From Acidobacteriota bacterium (GTDB taxonomy: Bacteria; Acidobacteriota; Terriglobia; Acidiferrales; UBA7541), in contig PMOV01000017.1 of assembly GCA_003161195.1 (NCBI GenBank), positions 1 to 17,389 of the forward strand: a stretch of DNA of 17,389 bases, written 5' to 3'. The number at the start of each line of letters is the position of its first letter. Position 1 is the stretch's first letter. The position numbers were made by a program, and so were the translations under genes. The notes under the pieces are model-generated. The model had not been told where the DNA came from, did not search any database, and saw only the letters and a program-made list of their open reading frames with translations. Positions 1 through 8,757 of this stretch are shown here, one piece after another.

Positions 1-3000
1 AAGCGCTTTTGCACTCGAACGTTAAGCCCATTGTAATTTGAGGTGCCGGCATTTACGCCTTGCACCTGGAAGAGGCCGAAATAAGGCCACAAACTCTCCA
101 GAGCACCTAACGCCACCGTTGGGCCATTGTTAGCACCTTGGCCGGAGAAAGGGTTGGCCACCTGCGTTTCATAAGTCTGCGCGTTCTGGCCGGTAGGTCC
201 ACCGGTATAGAGGGCCGCAGGAAAACGGCTCGGAGTATCCTTTGCGAGCAAGGAACTGCTGTGGTTACCCACATAATCCGCCTCGAACAAAATTTTCCAG
301 GGAAGTTGCTCTTGAAATCCAAAACTCCAATTGGATTCCATCGGCATATGTAAGTACCGACTAATAGCGCCGCTCGACGTCTGTCCCAAATTGGAGGCCA
401 GATAATTTGCGGTCAGGTTATCCCGCGTGGGCTGCGTGATCTCCAGCGCGGGATTCACGAAAGGCATCTGCAGGTTCTGCAAACCAGTCTGCGGGACGGA
501 GACAGTTTCTCCGAGGGCCTGCTGGGGAGCGCTACTGGCCTGCGCGGTGTAGTTTATGCCTGGGCTTTCCGCGAAAGCTGCCAAGCTGCCGGAAGTTGGT
601 AGATAGAGAATGGAGTATGAACCGCGCAACACCGTAGTGGGAGTAAGTTGATATGCCGCACCTAATCGAGGTGCAAAATTCCAAGGATGCCAATCGTTGG
701 CGTTACCTGATGGATGTTCGGAGGTTCCCGGTATCCGAATTGCTCCGGGGGCGAAGGCGCCACTTGATACCCAATATGGCGTAGCAACCTGACTGGGATT
801 CAAGCCAGCGGCGGTAAGTGCGGTTGCGAAATTGTAGCCCGAATCGACCACAAAACCGGGATTGGCTTTCGGATCCCAAATCGTCAGCTGATCATTTTTA
901 TCTCTAATCGGCGATTCCGTCTCCCATCGCAGGCCCAGATTTAGTGTGAGTTTCCTGCTGACCTTAAAATCGTCTTGCACAAACGATGCGTAATAATTCA
1001 AACGGAAGTTCCGGCTATATGGAGATACGATTTGCAGCCAACTGTCGACACCCAGCAGGAACTGCCCCAAACCATTCGCATTTCCCTGCGGACTCCAGGA
1101 CTGATCGAAATTTGAATACGGACCGACGGCCTCCGCGTCAACATACATGATGGTACTGGAGCTGTTATAGAAGTTGTCGTAATACCGACGCCCTTCATAA
1201 CCAAACTTAATGGAGTGCCGTCCAAGAATTTTCGTCAGCGTCGCGGAATACTGTGCGGTGGTCGAATTAAATGTTTGACTACCGGCGCCATTAAATCCGT
1301 AACTGCCCCCGGCATTCGCTCCCGGGACATTCTGATTTTGATCGTCAATCCCGTTGAGACTTATAATGTTGTGCGTGCCCAGCAAAGATAGAACCTGTGG
1401 AGAATAGTCAAATTTCGCGTTGCTGAAGGTTCCCGGCAGCTGACTTCCTGTCGAAAAGGGGGAAAAGTTTCCTCCCGCGCGCAATTCGAGAAAAGTAGTG
1501 GGGTTGATGTTCCACTGGTAGCCCAAGGTCGGCGCGAAGCCCCCGGGTGTATCGATCAAGGTGGTCGTAGGAACGCTGGGAATCACGTACCCAGTCTCGT
1601 TATACCAACTTGCTCGAGAAAGATGGAAAAAGAGCCGCTGGTTGTCGGTAATGACTTGATCTATGCGGATTCCCCAAAGGTTTATGTGTGCCGCGTTGGC
1701 TTGAAAATATTTGTAGTTGTTGCCCCCTGGAGATCCCGCTATGGGTGTATTGTTGGGCGCGGGAAGCAGCGCCATATAGGCCTGGACCGTCGGATCCAAA
1801 TCGCCCTTGGGAATAATGTTCCCGAGTTCGGTGGTGCGCTGGTAGCCCATGGTACCCGCAGGTGTCATAACAAGATTCGGGTAGGAACTACCGAGGAAAG
1901 GATCCCAGATGTCAGCGGTAGGGTTAGTGGCGCTGCCAGCCACGCCATAATCACTGAGGTTCCCCATTCGCTCCGCCATGGTGGGGATGCTTATAATATT
2001 TGCGTCGCCGTTCGAGGAATTGCGCACCCCTTCGTAGTTTGCATACCAAAATGTCTTTTTTCTGCCGTCGTACAGATGTGGTAGGAGTACCGGTCCGCCC
2101 ACTGCAAACCCAAAATCGTTAGTTTTGAAATTCGATTTCCTCGAGCTACTCGCATTGTTGCCCCAGGCATTTGCGTTATAAAAAGGCTGCTGATTGTATT
2201 CAAACAATTGGCCATGTAAGCCGTCGCTGCCGCTCTTGGTAGTCACCGAGACCGCCCCTCCCGAAAGACGGCCATACTCTGCGGAAACGCCATTCGTCAC
2301 CACCTTAAACTCAGCAACGTCGTCGTAAGCGGGCGTTGCCACGCTCACGTTGTGGCCCGTGTTCGTCGTCGCGGGAACACCGTCAACATAATATTCAATA
2401 CTTCCTGTGCGACCTCCGTTGATCCGAGTATCAGCTTGTCCGCCATTTGCCGTTTGACTACCAATGCTGAGTCCCGTTCCCGCCCTCGCACCACTGCCCT
2501 GAACGTCGCCGGATAGCGTCAATAGAAGGAGCGGATCACGATAGATCCCGCTTCCTGCATTGTTGGACGGCAACGTTTGAATCATGCTGTTCGTGACCAC
2601 CTCGCCTAGTTCGGCGTCTTCGGTTCTCAATTGCGTACTCTCTCCGGTGACGACCATTTTTTCCGCCACGTCGCCGACCGTAAGCTTAAATTCGAGCCCG
2701 ATGCGGTCTTCGGCCTCCACAAGAATCTGGTCTCGAACTTCCGTCTTGAAGCCGACGGCCTGCACTTCGATACGATAGTCCCCGGGATTCAAGGACAGCG
2801 CCTCAAAAAAGCCGGTGCCATTGGTCACGAAGGGCAAGCGCACCCCGGTCGCTAGGTTGATCACTTCAACTTTCGCTGACGGCACTACGCCGCCAGAGGA
2901 ATCAAACACCCGTCCGGTGATGGCCCCAGTGCCGGTCTGGGCTGCCGCCCAAGGGGCAATCATGGCAAGGCAAACCGCGAAGAAACACACCAACTTGAAT

Positions 3001-3005
3001 CTCAT
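1..3005 (-). CDS. Oar-like TonB-dependent receptor, 3' end cut by window edge
   Basis: Probable outer-membrane receptor that would import glycan fragments or other ligands using TonB energy. I read this minus-strand frame codon by codon: it is open from the ATG at 3005 to base 1 (about 1,001 codons), with no stop or frameshift. Residues 1-23 form a signal peptide ending in AAA-Q. Residues about 26-110 are a carboxypeptidase-regulatory-like fold (TGAITGRVFDSSGGVVPSAK). A plug domain follows, with IQTLPSN near 139, YYVDGVP, and SAEYGRLSGGAVSVTTKSG near 250. The rest is barrel-like, aromatic-rich and Asn/Gly-rich, with segments such as LTLNLGLRWE. AAGGAG lies 4 nt before the ATG. Such receptors usually run 1,100-1,200 residues, so perhaps 100-200 C-terminal residues lie outside. 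No SusD-type gene is adjacent. The general class is secure; the ligand is not known and is guessed only from the neighbouring glycosidases. Confidence 0.93.
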   Translation of the reverse strand, partial: MRFKLVCFFAVCLAMIAPWAAAQTGTGAITGRVFDSSGGVVPSAKVEVINLATGVRLPFVTNGTGFFEALSLNPGDYRIEVQAVGFKTEVRDQILVEAEDRIGLEFKLTVGDVAEKMVVTGESTQLRTEDAELGEVVTNSMIQTLPSNNAGSGIYRDPLLLLTLSGDVQGSGARAGTGLSIGSQTANGGQADTRINGGRTGSIEYYVDGVPATTNTGHNVSVATPAYDDVAEFKVVTNGVSAEYGRLSGGAVSVTTKSGSDGLHGQLFEYNQQPFYNANAWGNNASSSRKSNFKTNDFGFAVGGPVLLPHLYDGRKKTFWYANYEGVRNSSNGDANIISIPTMAERMGNLSDYGVAGSATNPTADIWDPFLGSSYPNLVMTPAGTMGYQRTTELGNIIPKGDLDPTVQAYMALLPAPNNTPIAGSPGGNNYKYFQANAAHINLWGIRIDQVITDNQRLFFHLSRASWYNETGYVIPSVPTTTLIDTPGGFAPTLGYQWNINPTTFLELRAGGNFSPFSTGSQLPGTFSNAKFDYSPQVLSLLGTHNIISLNGIDDQNQNVPGANAGGSYGFNGAGSQTFNSTTAQYSATLTKILGRHSIKFGYEGRRYYDNFYNSSSTIMYVDAEAVGPYSNFDQSWSPQGNANGLGQFLLGVDSWLQIVSPYSRNFRLNYYASFVQDDFKVSRKLTLNLGLRWETESPIRDKNDQLTIWDPKANPGFVVDSGYNFATALTAAGLNPSQVATPYWVSSGAFAPGAIRIPGTSEHPSGNANDWHPWNFAPRLGAAYQLTPTTVLRGSYSILYLPTSGSLAAFAESPGINYTAQASSAPQQALGETVSVPQTGLQNLQMPFVNPALEITQPTRDNLTANYLASNLGQTSSGAISRYLHMPMESNWSFGFQEQLPWKILFEADYVGNHSSSLLAKDTPSRFPAALYTGGPTGQNAQTYETQVANPFSGQGANNGPTVALGALESLWPYFGLFQVQGVNAGTSNYNGLNVRVQKR

Positions 3006-3332
3006 AGAGCTCCTTCGCGCCGACTTCCGCACCAGGGAAATGGCAGCGAGCTTCGAATAAATTTCATTTTTGCGCGTGGCAATTTGCACGGATGTCACCC
3101 CATTGCTGCGCATGCTAGTGTCTTTGGATTAGGTAGTCTGTAAGAATTGCGCGACAAATCTCTGACAAAATCATCCAAATTCATCGTGTCGGGAAGCGAA
3201 AATGGTTATTTCCGTGACCACCAATCCGGCCCCAGACAGCATTTTCGTCGATTACTGGCTTCCCCTTCAACCGTTCGAGTTCACCCTCAGTAAAGGCGTC
3301 CTCTTAAGCGCTCCGAAACCCAAACAGAGCGT
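3006..3332 (-). promoter_or_regulatory. Intergenic region upstream of the receptor
   Basis: This 327-bp gap lies between the transporter stop (3333) and the receptor start (3005), both on the minus strand. It holds the receptor's Shine-Dalgarno (AAGGAG, complement of 3010-3015). It also holds a weak sigma-70-like pair on the minus strand: TTGTCA, then 17 nt, then TCTTAC, around 3137-3167, with a poor -10. A short coding-like frame (3181-3303) is listed separately. I see no convincing terminator with a T-run. The length of the gap suggests the receptor has its own promoter, but this is inference. Confidence 0.35.
3181..3303 (-). other. Orphan coding-like frame, possible gene remnant
   Basis: On the minus strand a frame runs from just after a TAA (3306-3304) to a TGA at 3183-3181. 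It reads EDAFTEGELERLKGKPVI and continues through AVWGRIGGHGNNHFRFPTR. Its amino-acid mix looks like a real protein C-terminus, but the frame has no ATG or GTG. The only start-type codon is a TTG at 3270, and I see no Shine-Dalgarno before it. It could be the 3' stub of a decayed gene, a tiny protein, or chance. I do not recognise the family. Confidence 0.2.
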
Positions 3333-4628
3333 TTACTCGGGATATGACGGCCTTTGAAGCCGTGTTGTTCGGCCGCGTGTCCAAAGTACGTAAAAAATTG
3401 TCAGCACGTATGCCGCGATTCCAAGAATGTACGAGCGCGCCAGCCCCCAATGGTCCGCAATTCTTCCCTGCAGAATCGGAAGGATGGCACATCCCAGGAA
3501 TCCCAGCGTCAATACGCCGGAGGCTTTGGCGGTAAGCGTCCCCGCGTCCTCGATCCCCAGTGAATAAAGGGTCGGGAAGAAAATAGAAACGAAGAACCCG
3601 AGTAGCAGCAAAGCCGCAATGGCAGGAATCCCCCGGCCAAACGCGATCAGCAGCAAACAGAAAATCGCGCCCGCCAAGTGAGCAAGCAGATGTCCAGAAG
3701 GTTTGACCCTCTTCTGGACTCGCGAGGCCACCAGCCGCCCTAGCGCAAAAAGAGCAAAATACAAAGTGAACATCTTCTGAGACTGTGAAGACGTCAGGCC
3801 CGGACTTCCCGGCTGTTCCAGATAATTTCTGAAGAAGCCGAATAGGCCTGCTTCAAAACCAAGGCATAGGAATATGACCACAAACGCGAACAAGATCTTT
3901 GGATTTGACCAAACCGAGGCCCCAGGCAATGAGGTCTCCGTTTGCACACCCTGGGGCTGGAATTTGCGCTCTGTGTTTGCCAGAAAATAAGCGGCCAGCG
4001 CAGTCGCCGCAAGCACCGCCGCTAGAACCAGAAATAAACCGCGCATATAGGGCAGTTTGCTGGACACAACGATCGCAGTTGCGGGAATAATCAGCGAAAT
4101 GGCAGCGGGAGCTATGATCTGGGCAATGGCGCCCAGGGCATTTCCCAAATTCTGGCGACTGGAAGCGTCTTTCGGCCGGCCCAGCAAGCTAAGTAGGGGG
4201 TTTCCCGCGACCATTTGCGCGGTGAATCCACTCCCTATCAGGAAGAAACCTAAGAGCACGATTTCATATCTACCCGAATTCAATCCTGGAACCAGGAGCA
4301 CCGTGCCCACCGCATATAAGGTCATGGCTATCGTCAAATAGTGACGGTAGCCGACTCTTTCGAGCGTCGATCCGATCACCAGAGCCGCAAGGAACGGTAT
4401 GTTCTTTGCAAAAACCGTATACATTTGCTGCTGGTAGTTGAGATGGAAGTATTCCTTGAATTCGGGCAAGAACACGCCTTCAAAGCATTGCGTGAGGCCG
4501 CAGAAAAAATAAATGAAATACACGAGATACAGGAAAGCGCGAACACCGAGCGGGCTTTCCTCCGTTTGATCGTCTGCCATGACTCTGTTCGCTGTTTCGC
4601 GGAAAGTTCGCTTTCGGCTCTCGATCAT
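3333..4628 (-). CDS. MFS sugar transporter, FHS/FucP-like
   Basis: Inner-membrane 12-helix transporter of 431 residues, most likely a proton-coupled sugar symporter of the fucose/glucose/galactose (FHS) group. The hydrophobic stretches fit 12 membrane segments with a polar central loop near residues 220-240 (FQPQGVQTETSLPG). The segment AQMVAGNPLLSLLG followed by SSRQNLGNALGAIAQIIAP matches the position and pattern of the FucP signature, an ANPY..LG segment followed by RLNLAQ..N..G...GP. It is divergent: VAGNPLL replaces TAANPY. Its ATG overlaps the stop of the upstream beta-helix gene in an ATGA, pointing to translational coupling. No clear Shine-Dalgarno precedes either this ATG or the alternative ATG at 4580 (MADDQTEESP), so the exact start is open. 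Substrate is inferred only from family and neighbours: a monosaccharide released by the locus enzymes. Confidence 0.85.
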   Translation of the reverse strand: MIESRKRTFRETANRVMADDQTEESPLGVRAFLYLVYFIYFFCGLTQCFEGVFLPEFKEYFHLNYQQQMYTVFAKNIPFLAALVIGSTLERVGYRHYLTIAMTLYAVGTVLLVPGLNSGRYEIVLLGFFLIGSGFTAQMVAGNPLLSLLGRPKDASSRQNLGNALGAIAQIIAPAAISLIIPATAIVVSSKLPYMRGLFLVLAAVLAATALAAYFLANTERKFQPQGVQTETSLPGASVWSNPKILFAFVVIFLCLGFEAGLFGFFRNYLEQPGSPGLTSSQSQKMFTLYFALFALGRLVASRVQKRVKPSGHLLAHLAGAIFCLLLIAFGRGIPAIAALLLLGFFVSIFFPTLYSLGIEDAGTLTAKASGVLTLGFLGCAILPILQGRIADHWGLARSYILGIAAYVLTIFYVLWTRGRTTRLQRPSYPE

Positions 4629-6028
4629 TCGCCCAGCGGAGATGGCTCATTTACAAAAGGCTCGTTGTCCGCAATGATCGCTCTAGAACCAATGTCGTTT
4701 TTTATCTCCACGCCGTGGAACCCGTTGTTGCCGCGAACAATTGCGCTGCGCACCCCGCCGCCCAGGTGTATAGAAGGGGGTTGCAGCTGTGCGGCGGAGC
4801 GCCCCGGTGAATGGCCGGGTGTTCCCTGTTTCTCAATCCCGGAGAAAGTACAGTTTTCAATTTGAATTTTTCCACCCTGCGCTTCAATGGCGTACAGCTT
4901 GGTATCTGAATCATTCGAAAAGTAGCAATCGCTCAACGACGTAAAGCCATCTCCCCGCACTACCACGTTGTGCTCCACGGGTCCCCAGAATCCGCAGTTC
5001 ACAAAACGCACATTGCCTCGGGCACCCTGCTCGATGACCACCTGCGTGCTGCGCCCCACGCGATGACTGTCAAACTCGCCGTTGGTGATCAGCAAGCCCT
5101 GCGCTTGAATCTGCTCCACAAGAACGGCCGTCGCGGTCGCGTCCGCCCCAATACCTAAAAACTGCCCGTTGCAAGAGCCGTTTTCCGTCTCGATGAAACG
5201 GTAGCCAACGCTCGCGGGAAACACGAAGGTGTTGCTCACATACTCCCAATCTGATCTGCCGAAGACAAAGGCTTCAAGATTGCGCTGCATGAACGCAAAC
5301 ACTTTATCCCAATTACCATGAAAGGCTGGGCCGGCCCAAAAGTGCGAATGAAACTGCACGTCCTCGATCCTGCCGATATCTCCCGTCCAATCCACGTAGA
5401 TTCCCCGGCGCAGCACGCATCCATTGACGCGCACGATGCGATGCCGGCCGTTTTCGGTCGGCCCGGTTCGAATGCCGTCGTAACTATTGATCAGCGTCAC
5501 GTCCGCCACGGTGGAGTCAAACGATACTTCGCCCGGGTGCGCCGGATTGCCGCGAATCTGAACGGTCCAGGGGTACGGCTCGATGTCCTCCACCTTTTGT
5601 TCGGGATAAAAGATCGTAATGTTGGTGAGCGACGTCGAACTGCGCATCTCAATAAACGCGGTGCCTGCTTCGTTTCCGCGGCCTTCCGTGGGCATTAGAA
5701 TGGAACCCGTCGCCGGTTCCCACGACATTGGAGAAAGATTTAATCCGGACAGGTGCACGCCCATCTTTAGCTCAAGGTGCCCTCGGCATAGCCACCGTCC
5801 CACCGGAACCCACACGACCCCGCCAGATGCCGCCGCGGCGTCAATCGCTTTTTGGATTGCGGACGTATCGTCCGTCTCGCCATCCCCTACGGCGCCATAC
5901 TCTCTTATGTTGTAGAAACCGTCCGCGGCATTCTCCGCAGTACTTTCTGTGGAGGCAGCCGACCGGCCTGCGGGTGGATTCGCGGACACCAACAGTACCA
6001 GGCTCATCACAGAACATACCCGAGACAT
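4625..6028 (-). CDS. Secreted right-handed beta-helix protein (Pectate_lyase_3-like)
   Basis: Exported protein of about 467 residues. Starting at the ATG at 6028, residues 1-25 look like a signal peptide (MSRVCSVMSLVLLVSANPP). A TTG at 6043 with an AGGGGG-type site just upstream is an alternative start that adds five residues. From about residue 36, FYNIREYGAVGDGETDDT, followed by SAIQKAIDAAAASGGVVWVP, is the hallmark start of the Pectate_lyase_3 domain (Pfam PF12708). The rest is short strands with Asn, Gly and aromatic turns, as in a parallel beta-helix (VRFVNCGFWG, KIQIENCTFSG). I do not find the usual polygalacturonase (GH28) catalytic set (NTD, DD, GHG, RIK), so the activity is unassigned: a lyase, a hydrolase or a non-catalytic binder are all possible. 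The 4-bp overlap with the downstream transporter implies cotranscription. Confidence 0.82.
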   Translation of the reverse strand: MSRVCSVMSLVLLVSANPPAGRSAASTESTAENAADGFYNIREYGAVGDGETDDTSAIQKAIDAAAASGGVVWVPVGRWLCRGHLELKMGVHLSGLNLSPMSWEPATGSILMPTEGRGNEAGTAFIEMRSSTSLTNITIFYPEQKVEDIEPYPWTVQIRGNPAHPGEVSFDSTVADVTLINSYDGIRTGPTENGRHRIVRVNGCVLRRGIYVDWTGDIGRIEDVQFHSHFWAGPAFHGNWDKVFAFMQRNLEAFVFGRSDWEYVSNTFVFPASVGYRFIETENGSCNGQFLGIGADATATAVLVEQIQAQGLLITNGEFDSHRVGRSTQVVIEQGARGNVRFVNCGFWGPVEHNVVVRGDGFTSLSDCYFSNDSDTKLYAIEAQGGKIQIENCTFSGIEKQGTPGHSPGRSAAQLQPPSIHLGGGVRSAIVRGNNGFHGVEIKNDIGSRAIIADNEPFVNEPSPLGE

Positions 6029-6255
6029 TTTGCGTGCCAGCAACCGGCCCCCTGCTGGCGTACAGAATAAAAGCGATCACCCCGTAAATCTATGATGAGT
6101 TTCATTCCGATATAAGAAAGCAATCACCCGGCACCAAGTCCGTGGCCATTGATCGCCGGAGCGGTCCTTTTGTTCGAAAGCATTACCCTATTCTTACAGA
6201 ACCCACGATGCGAATCCGTCATGCTCTGCTGTCCCATTGGGAGAAACCGATCTTC
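6029..6255. promoter_or_regulatory. Divergent control region between beta-helix and GH3 genes
   Basis: This 227-bp region must carry the start signals for both directions. On the plus strand TATAAG (6111-6116) resembles a -10 box, but the expected -35 position shows ATCTAT, so support is weak. GGGAG at 6239-6243 lies 12 nt before the preferred GH3 ATG. On the minus strand an AGGGGG run lies just upstream of the TTG at 6043. I see no clear palindromic operator and no sigma-54 element with correct spacing. Confidence 0.35.
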
Positions 6256-8748
6256 ATGCTCTGTAAAACGCTCCGGGCAGCGTTGATCCTGCTGCTATGC
6301 AGGTTCTTTTTACCGTTTCCAGTGGCCTGCCAGGGGCCCAGCCCGGCTATTGACAACGAAGAAGATAGAATATCCTCCATGCTCTCCCGCTTGAGTCTTG
6401 AGGAGAAAATTGATCTCCTGGGGGGCTCAGACGGCATGTACATCCGCAGCGAACCCGCCCTCGGTATGCCACCCCTCAAAATGTCAGACGGTCCGGTTGG
6501 CGTGCGCACCTGGGGGCCGTCCACGGCATTCGCCGCGGGTATTGCCCTCGCGGCAACCTGGGATCCCGAGCTCGCAAACCGTGTCGGTGTTTCGCTCGGC
6601 CAGGATGCTCGAGCCAGAGGAGTGCATTTCCTCCTGGGACCCGGCGTCAATATTTATCGCGCTCCGGCGAACGGGCGAAACTTTGAGTATTTCGGCGAAG
6701 ATCCCTACCTGGCATCAAGAATGGCGGTGAGCTATGTTCGGGGCGTGCAAAGCCAAGGCGTGGTCGCAACTGTAAAACACTTTGCACTCAACAATCAGGA
6801 GTGGGATCGCCACAACGTTAGTTCGGACGCCACGGAACGTACCATGCGGGAGATCTACTTTCCCGCATTTGAAGCTGCCGTTCGCGAGGGCCACGCCGGG
6901 GCGGTGATGAATTCCTACAACCTGATCAACGGTGTCCACGCTACGGAGAATTCGTGGATGAATAATCAAGTGCTCAAGCGCGACTGGAAATTCGACGGCA
7001 TTCTTATGTCTGATTGGGGTTCGACCTACGACGGCGTGGCAGCCGCAAACGGCGGGCTGGATCTGGAAATGCCACGCGGGGAATTTATGAATCGCGCTTC
7101 CCTGCTCCCGGCCATTCGCGATGGTCGCCTTTCCGAAGCTACGCTCGACGATAAAGTGCGGAGAATTTTGCGAATTTCCTCGCGCTTCCATTTTTTGGAT
7201 CGCCCCCAGGAAGACTTGGCCATGGCCCGTTACAATCGAAGCGCGCGTCAGGTGGCCCTCGACGAAGCGAGGGAGAGCATCGTGTTGCTAAAAAATGAAG
7301 GAAATCTCCTGCCTCTCGACAACCGCAAAATCCATACGATTGCCTTAATCGGCCCCGAAATCTGGCCTATCGTTACAGGTGGCGGGGGGAGCTCCACCGT
7401 AACGCCATTCCAGTCGGTCAGCCTGTTGCAAAGCCTGAGTCAAATTCCATGGCTCAAAGTTCTTTATGCTCCTGGCATTCCTACCCTTACCGAGTTGCTC
7501 GGCCAAACTATGTTTTCCTCCACCGTCACCGTGGAAGGCTTCCGCACAGCGGATTTCACTGGTGCTTCAACCACATCGCAGCAGGAACGCCTCAACGATT
7601 GGAAGGCCGGCGACTGGGTGCCCCCGGGCGAAGCCCACAGTTTTCGTTATACCACTACATTTCTTCCGCCGACGACCGGCGCTTATCTCTTCGTAAGCAC
7701 GGCGGCCGGCGAAGATTCCTATACGGTTTATGTTGATTCCAAGCCACTTTTGCATCAAGCGCGCAGCGAGGGCCAGGCGCCCCACTCTGCGGAAGTCCGC
7801 TTGTCCGCCGGTAAAACCGTCTCTCTGCGCGTGGACTATGTCCTGCGCGCCTCCAAACCTCGCTTCGGTTTAGCCGTTCGTGCGGCCGATGAGGTGGTGT
7901 CTGCAGATGTCCAAAAGATCGCCGCACTCTCCGACATTGTAGTGGTTTCCGTTGGTTTCGATCCCTGGAGCGAGTCAGAGGGCTACGACCGGTCGTTCAA
8001 CCTACCCTTCGGCCAGGAGTCCTTGCTTCACGCAGTCCGGGCCGCGAACAAAAACGTTATCGCCGTGCTGACCGCAGGCGGAGAAGTCGCCACCAGTGCT
8101 TGGCTGGGCGACATTCCCGTTCTGCTTCACAATTGGTATCCGGGACAAGAGGGCGGCGACGCGCTCGCGGAAATCCTCACCGGCGCTCGTTCTCCCGAGG
8201 GAAAACTTCCCATCACCTTCGTGGGCTCCTGGGAACAAAATCCCGTACACGATACCTATTACGCCGACCCAGCTCATTCGGGCCAAGTTGCGCACGTCAA
8301 TTACAAAGAAGGCGTGTTTTTTGGTTACCGCTATTTCACTACGGAAATGAAAACACCTCTGTACCCTTTTGGTTTCGGATTGTCCTACACCAGTTTTTCC
8401 TTCAGCGATTTGCACGTCTCCACTTCTTCGGCCGGCGACAGCATTGCTGTTTCCTTTGAAATAACCAACACGGGCCGCGTTGCCGGGGCGGATGTCGCGC
8501 AATTGTACGTTGGTGATCCCTCATCCAGGCTGAAGCGCCCAACCAAAGAGTTAAAGGCTTTTGAAAAAGTCCGCCTGGATCCCGGCGAGAAGAAAATAGT
8601 TACCTTCAACCTGGATTTGCGGGCGCTGTCCTACTGGGATGAATCCGCGCATGGCTGGCGCGCTGATGCGGGAACATTTCAGGTCTTTGTAGGCGATTCC
8701 TCGCAGGATACCCCTCTGACCGCCAACTTTTCCTATCAACCTCGATAA
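6256..8748 (+). CDS. GH3 beta-glycosidase with PA14 insertion, exported
   Basis: Exo-acting family-3 glycosidase (beta-glucosidase or beta-xylosidase type) of about 830 residues. The frame extends up to a GTG at 6142, but the ATG at 6256 (MLCKTLRAALILLLCRFF) gives a clean signal peptide. FPVAC could be a weak lipobox, so lipoprotein anchoring is possible. The N-terminal TIM-barrel domain shows MSDGPVGVR, GRNFEYFGEDPYLA, KHFALNNQE and MSDWGS; Asp253 of SDW is the expected nucleophile. The second domain is split by a PA14-like module at about residues 425-550 (TTGAYLFVSTAAGEDSYTVY). ESEGYDRSFNLPF follows; its Glu575 is the likely acid/base. The C-terminus, about 743-815, is the fibronectin-III-like domain of GH3 (VAQLYVGD, ELKAFEKV). 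All core residues are present. It is the first gene of a two-gene unit with the GH27 gene. Family assignment is near certain; the sugar preference is not readable. Confidence 0.96.
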   Translation: MLCKTLRAALILLLCRFFLPFPVACQGPSPAIDNEEDRISSMLSRLSLEEKIDLLGGSDGMYIRSEPALGMPPLKMSDGPVGVRTWGPSTAFAAGIALAATWDPELANRVGVSLGQDARARGVHFLLGPGVNIYRAPANGRNFEYFGEDPYLASRMAVSYVRGVQSQGVVATVKHFALNNQEWDRHNVSSDATERTMREIYFPAFEAAVREGHAGAVMNSYNLINGVHATENSWMNNQVLKRDWKFDGILMSDWGSTYDGVAAANGGLDLEMPRGEFMNRASLLPAIRDGRLSEATLDDKVRRILRISSRFHFLDRPQEDLAMARYNRSARQVALDEARESIVLLKNEGNLLPLDNRKIHTIALIGPEIWPIVTGGGGSSTVTPFQSVSLLQSLSQIPWLKVLYAPGIPTLTELLGQTMFSSTVTVEGFRTADFTGASTTSQQERLNDWKAGDWVPPGEAHSFRYTTTFLPPTTGAYLFVSTAAGEDSYTVYVDSKPLLHQARSEGQAPHSAEVRLSAGKTVSLRVDYVLRASKPRFGLAVRAADEVVSADVQKIAALSDIVVVSVGFDPWSESEGYDRSFNLPFGQESLLHAVRAANKNVIAVLTAGGEVATSAWLGDIPVLLHNWYPGQEGGDALAEILTGARSPEGKLPITFVGSWEQNPVHDTYYADPAHSGQVAHVNYKEGVFFGYRYFTTEMKTPLYPFGFGLSYTSFSFSDLHVSTSSAGDSIAVSFEITNTGRVAGADVAQLYVGDPSSRLKRPTKELKAFEKVRLDPGEKKIVTFNLDLRALSYWDESAHGWRADAGTFQVFVGDSSQDTPLTANFSYQPR

Positions 8749-8752
8749 GGAG
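8747..8752 (+). promoter_or_regulatory. Shine-Dalgarno of GH27 gene overlapping GH3 stop
   Basis: AAGGAG begins inside the GH3 stop codon (TAA 8746-8748) and ends 5 nt before a GTG at 8758. This strong, well-spaced site is what decides the start at 8758 over the GTG at 8752, which lies within the site itself. The arrangement suggests translational coupling. Confidence 0.75.
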
Positions 8753-8757
8753 TGCTG

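Noticed and set aside
1623..2084. 153-codon plus-strand frame
   Set aside because: Antisense to the continuous receptor reading frame, with no start signal or recognisable domain.
3306..3333. Imperfect hairpin just after the transporter stop (CGCTC...GAGCG), considered as a terminator
   Set aside because: Only a 5-bp core with a 13-nt loop and a mismatch, and no T-run follows on the minus strand.
6142..6157. TGGCCATTGATCGC, considered as sigma-54 promoter for GH3
   Set aside because: GG and GC are 9 bp apart rather than the required 10, and the -24 box lacks the CAC.
6142..6255. Upstream extension of GH3 to the GTG at 6142
   Set aside because: The extra 38 residues are charged and polar, precede a good signal peptide at 6256, and have no ribosome-binding site; treated as untranslated leader.
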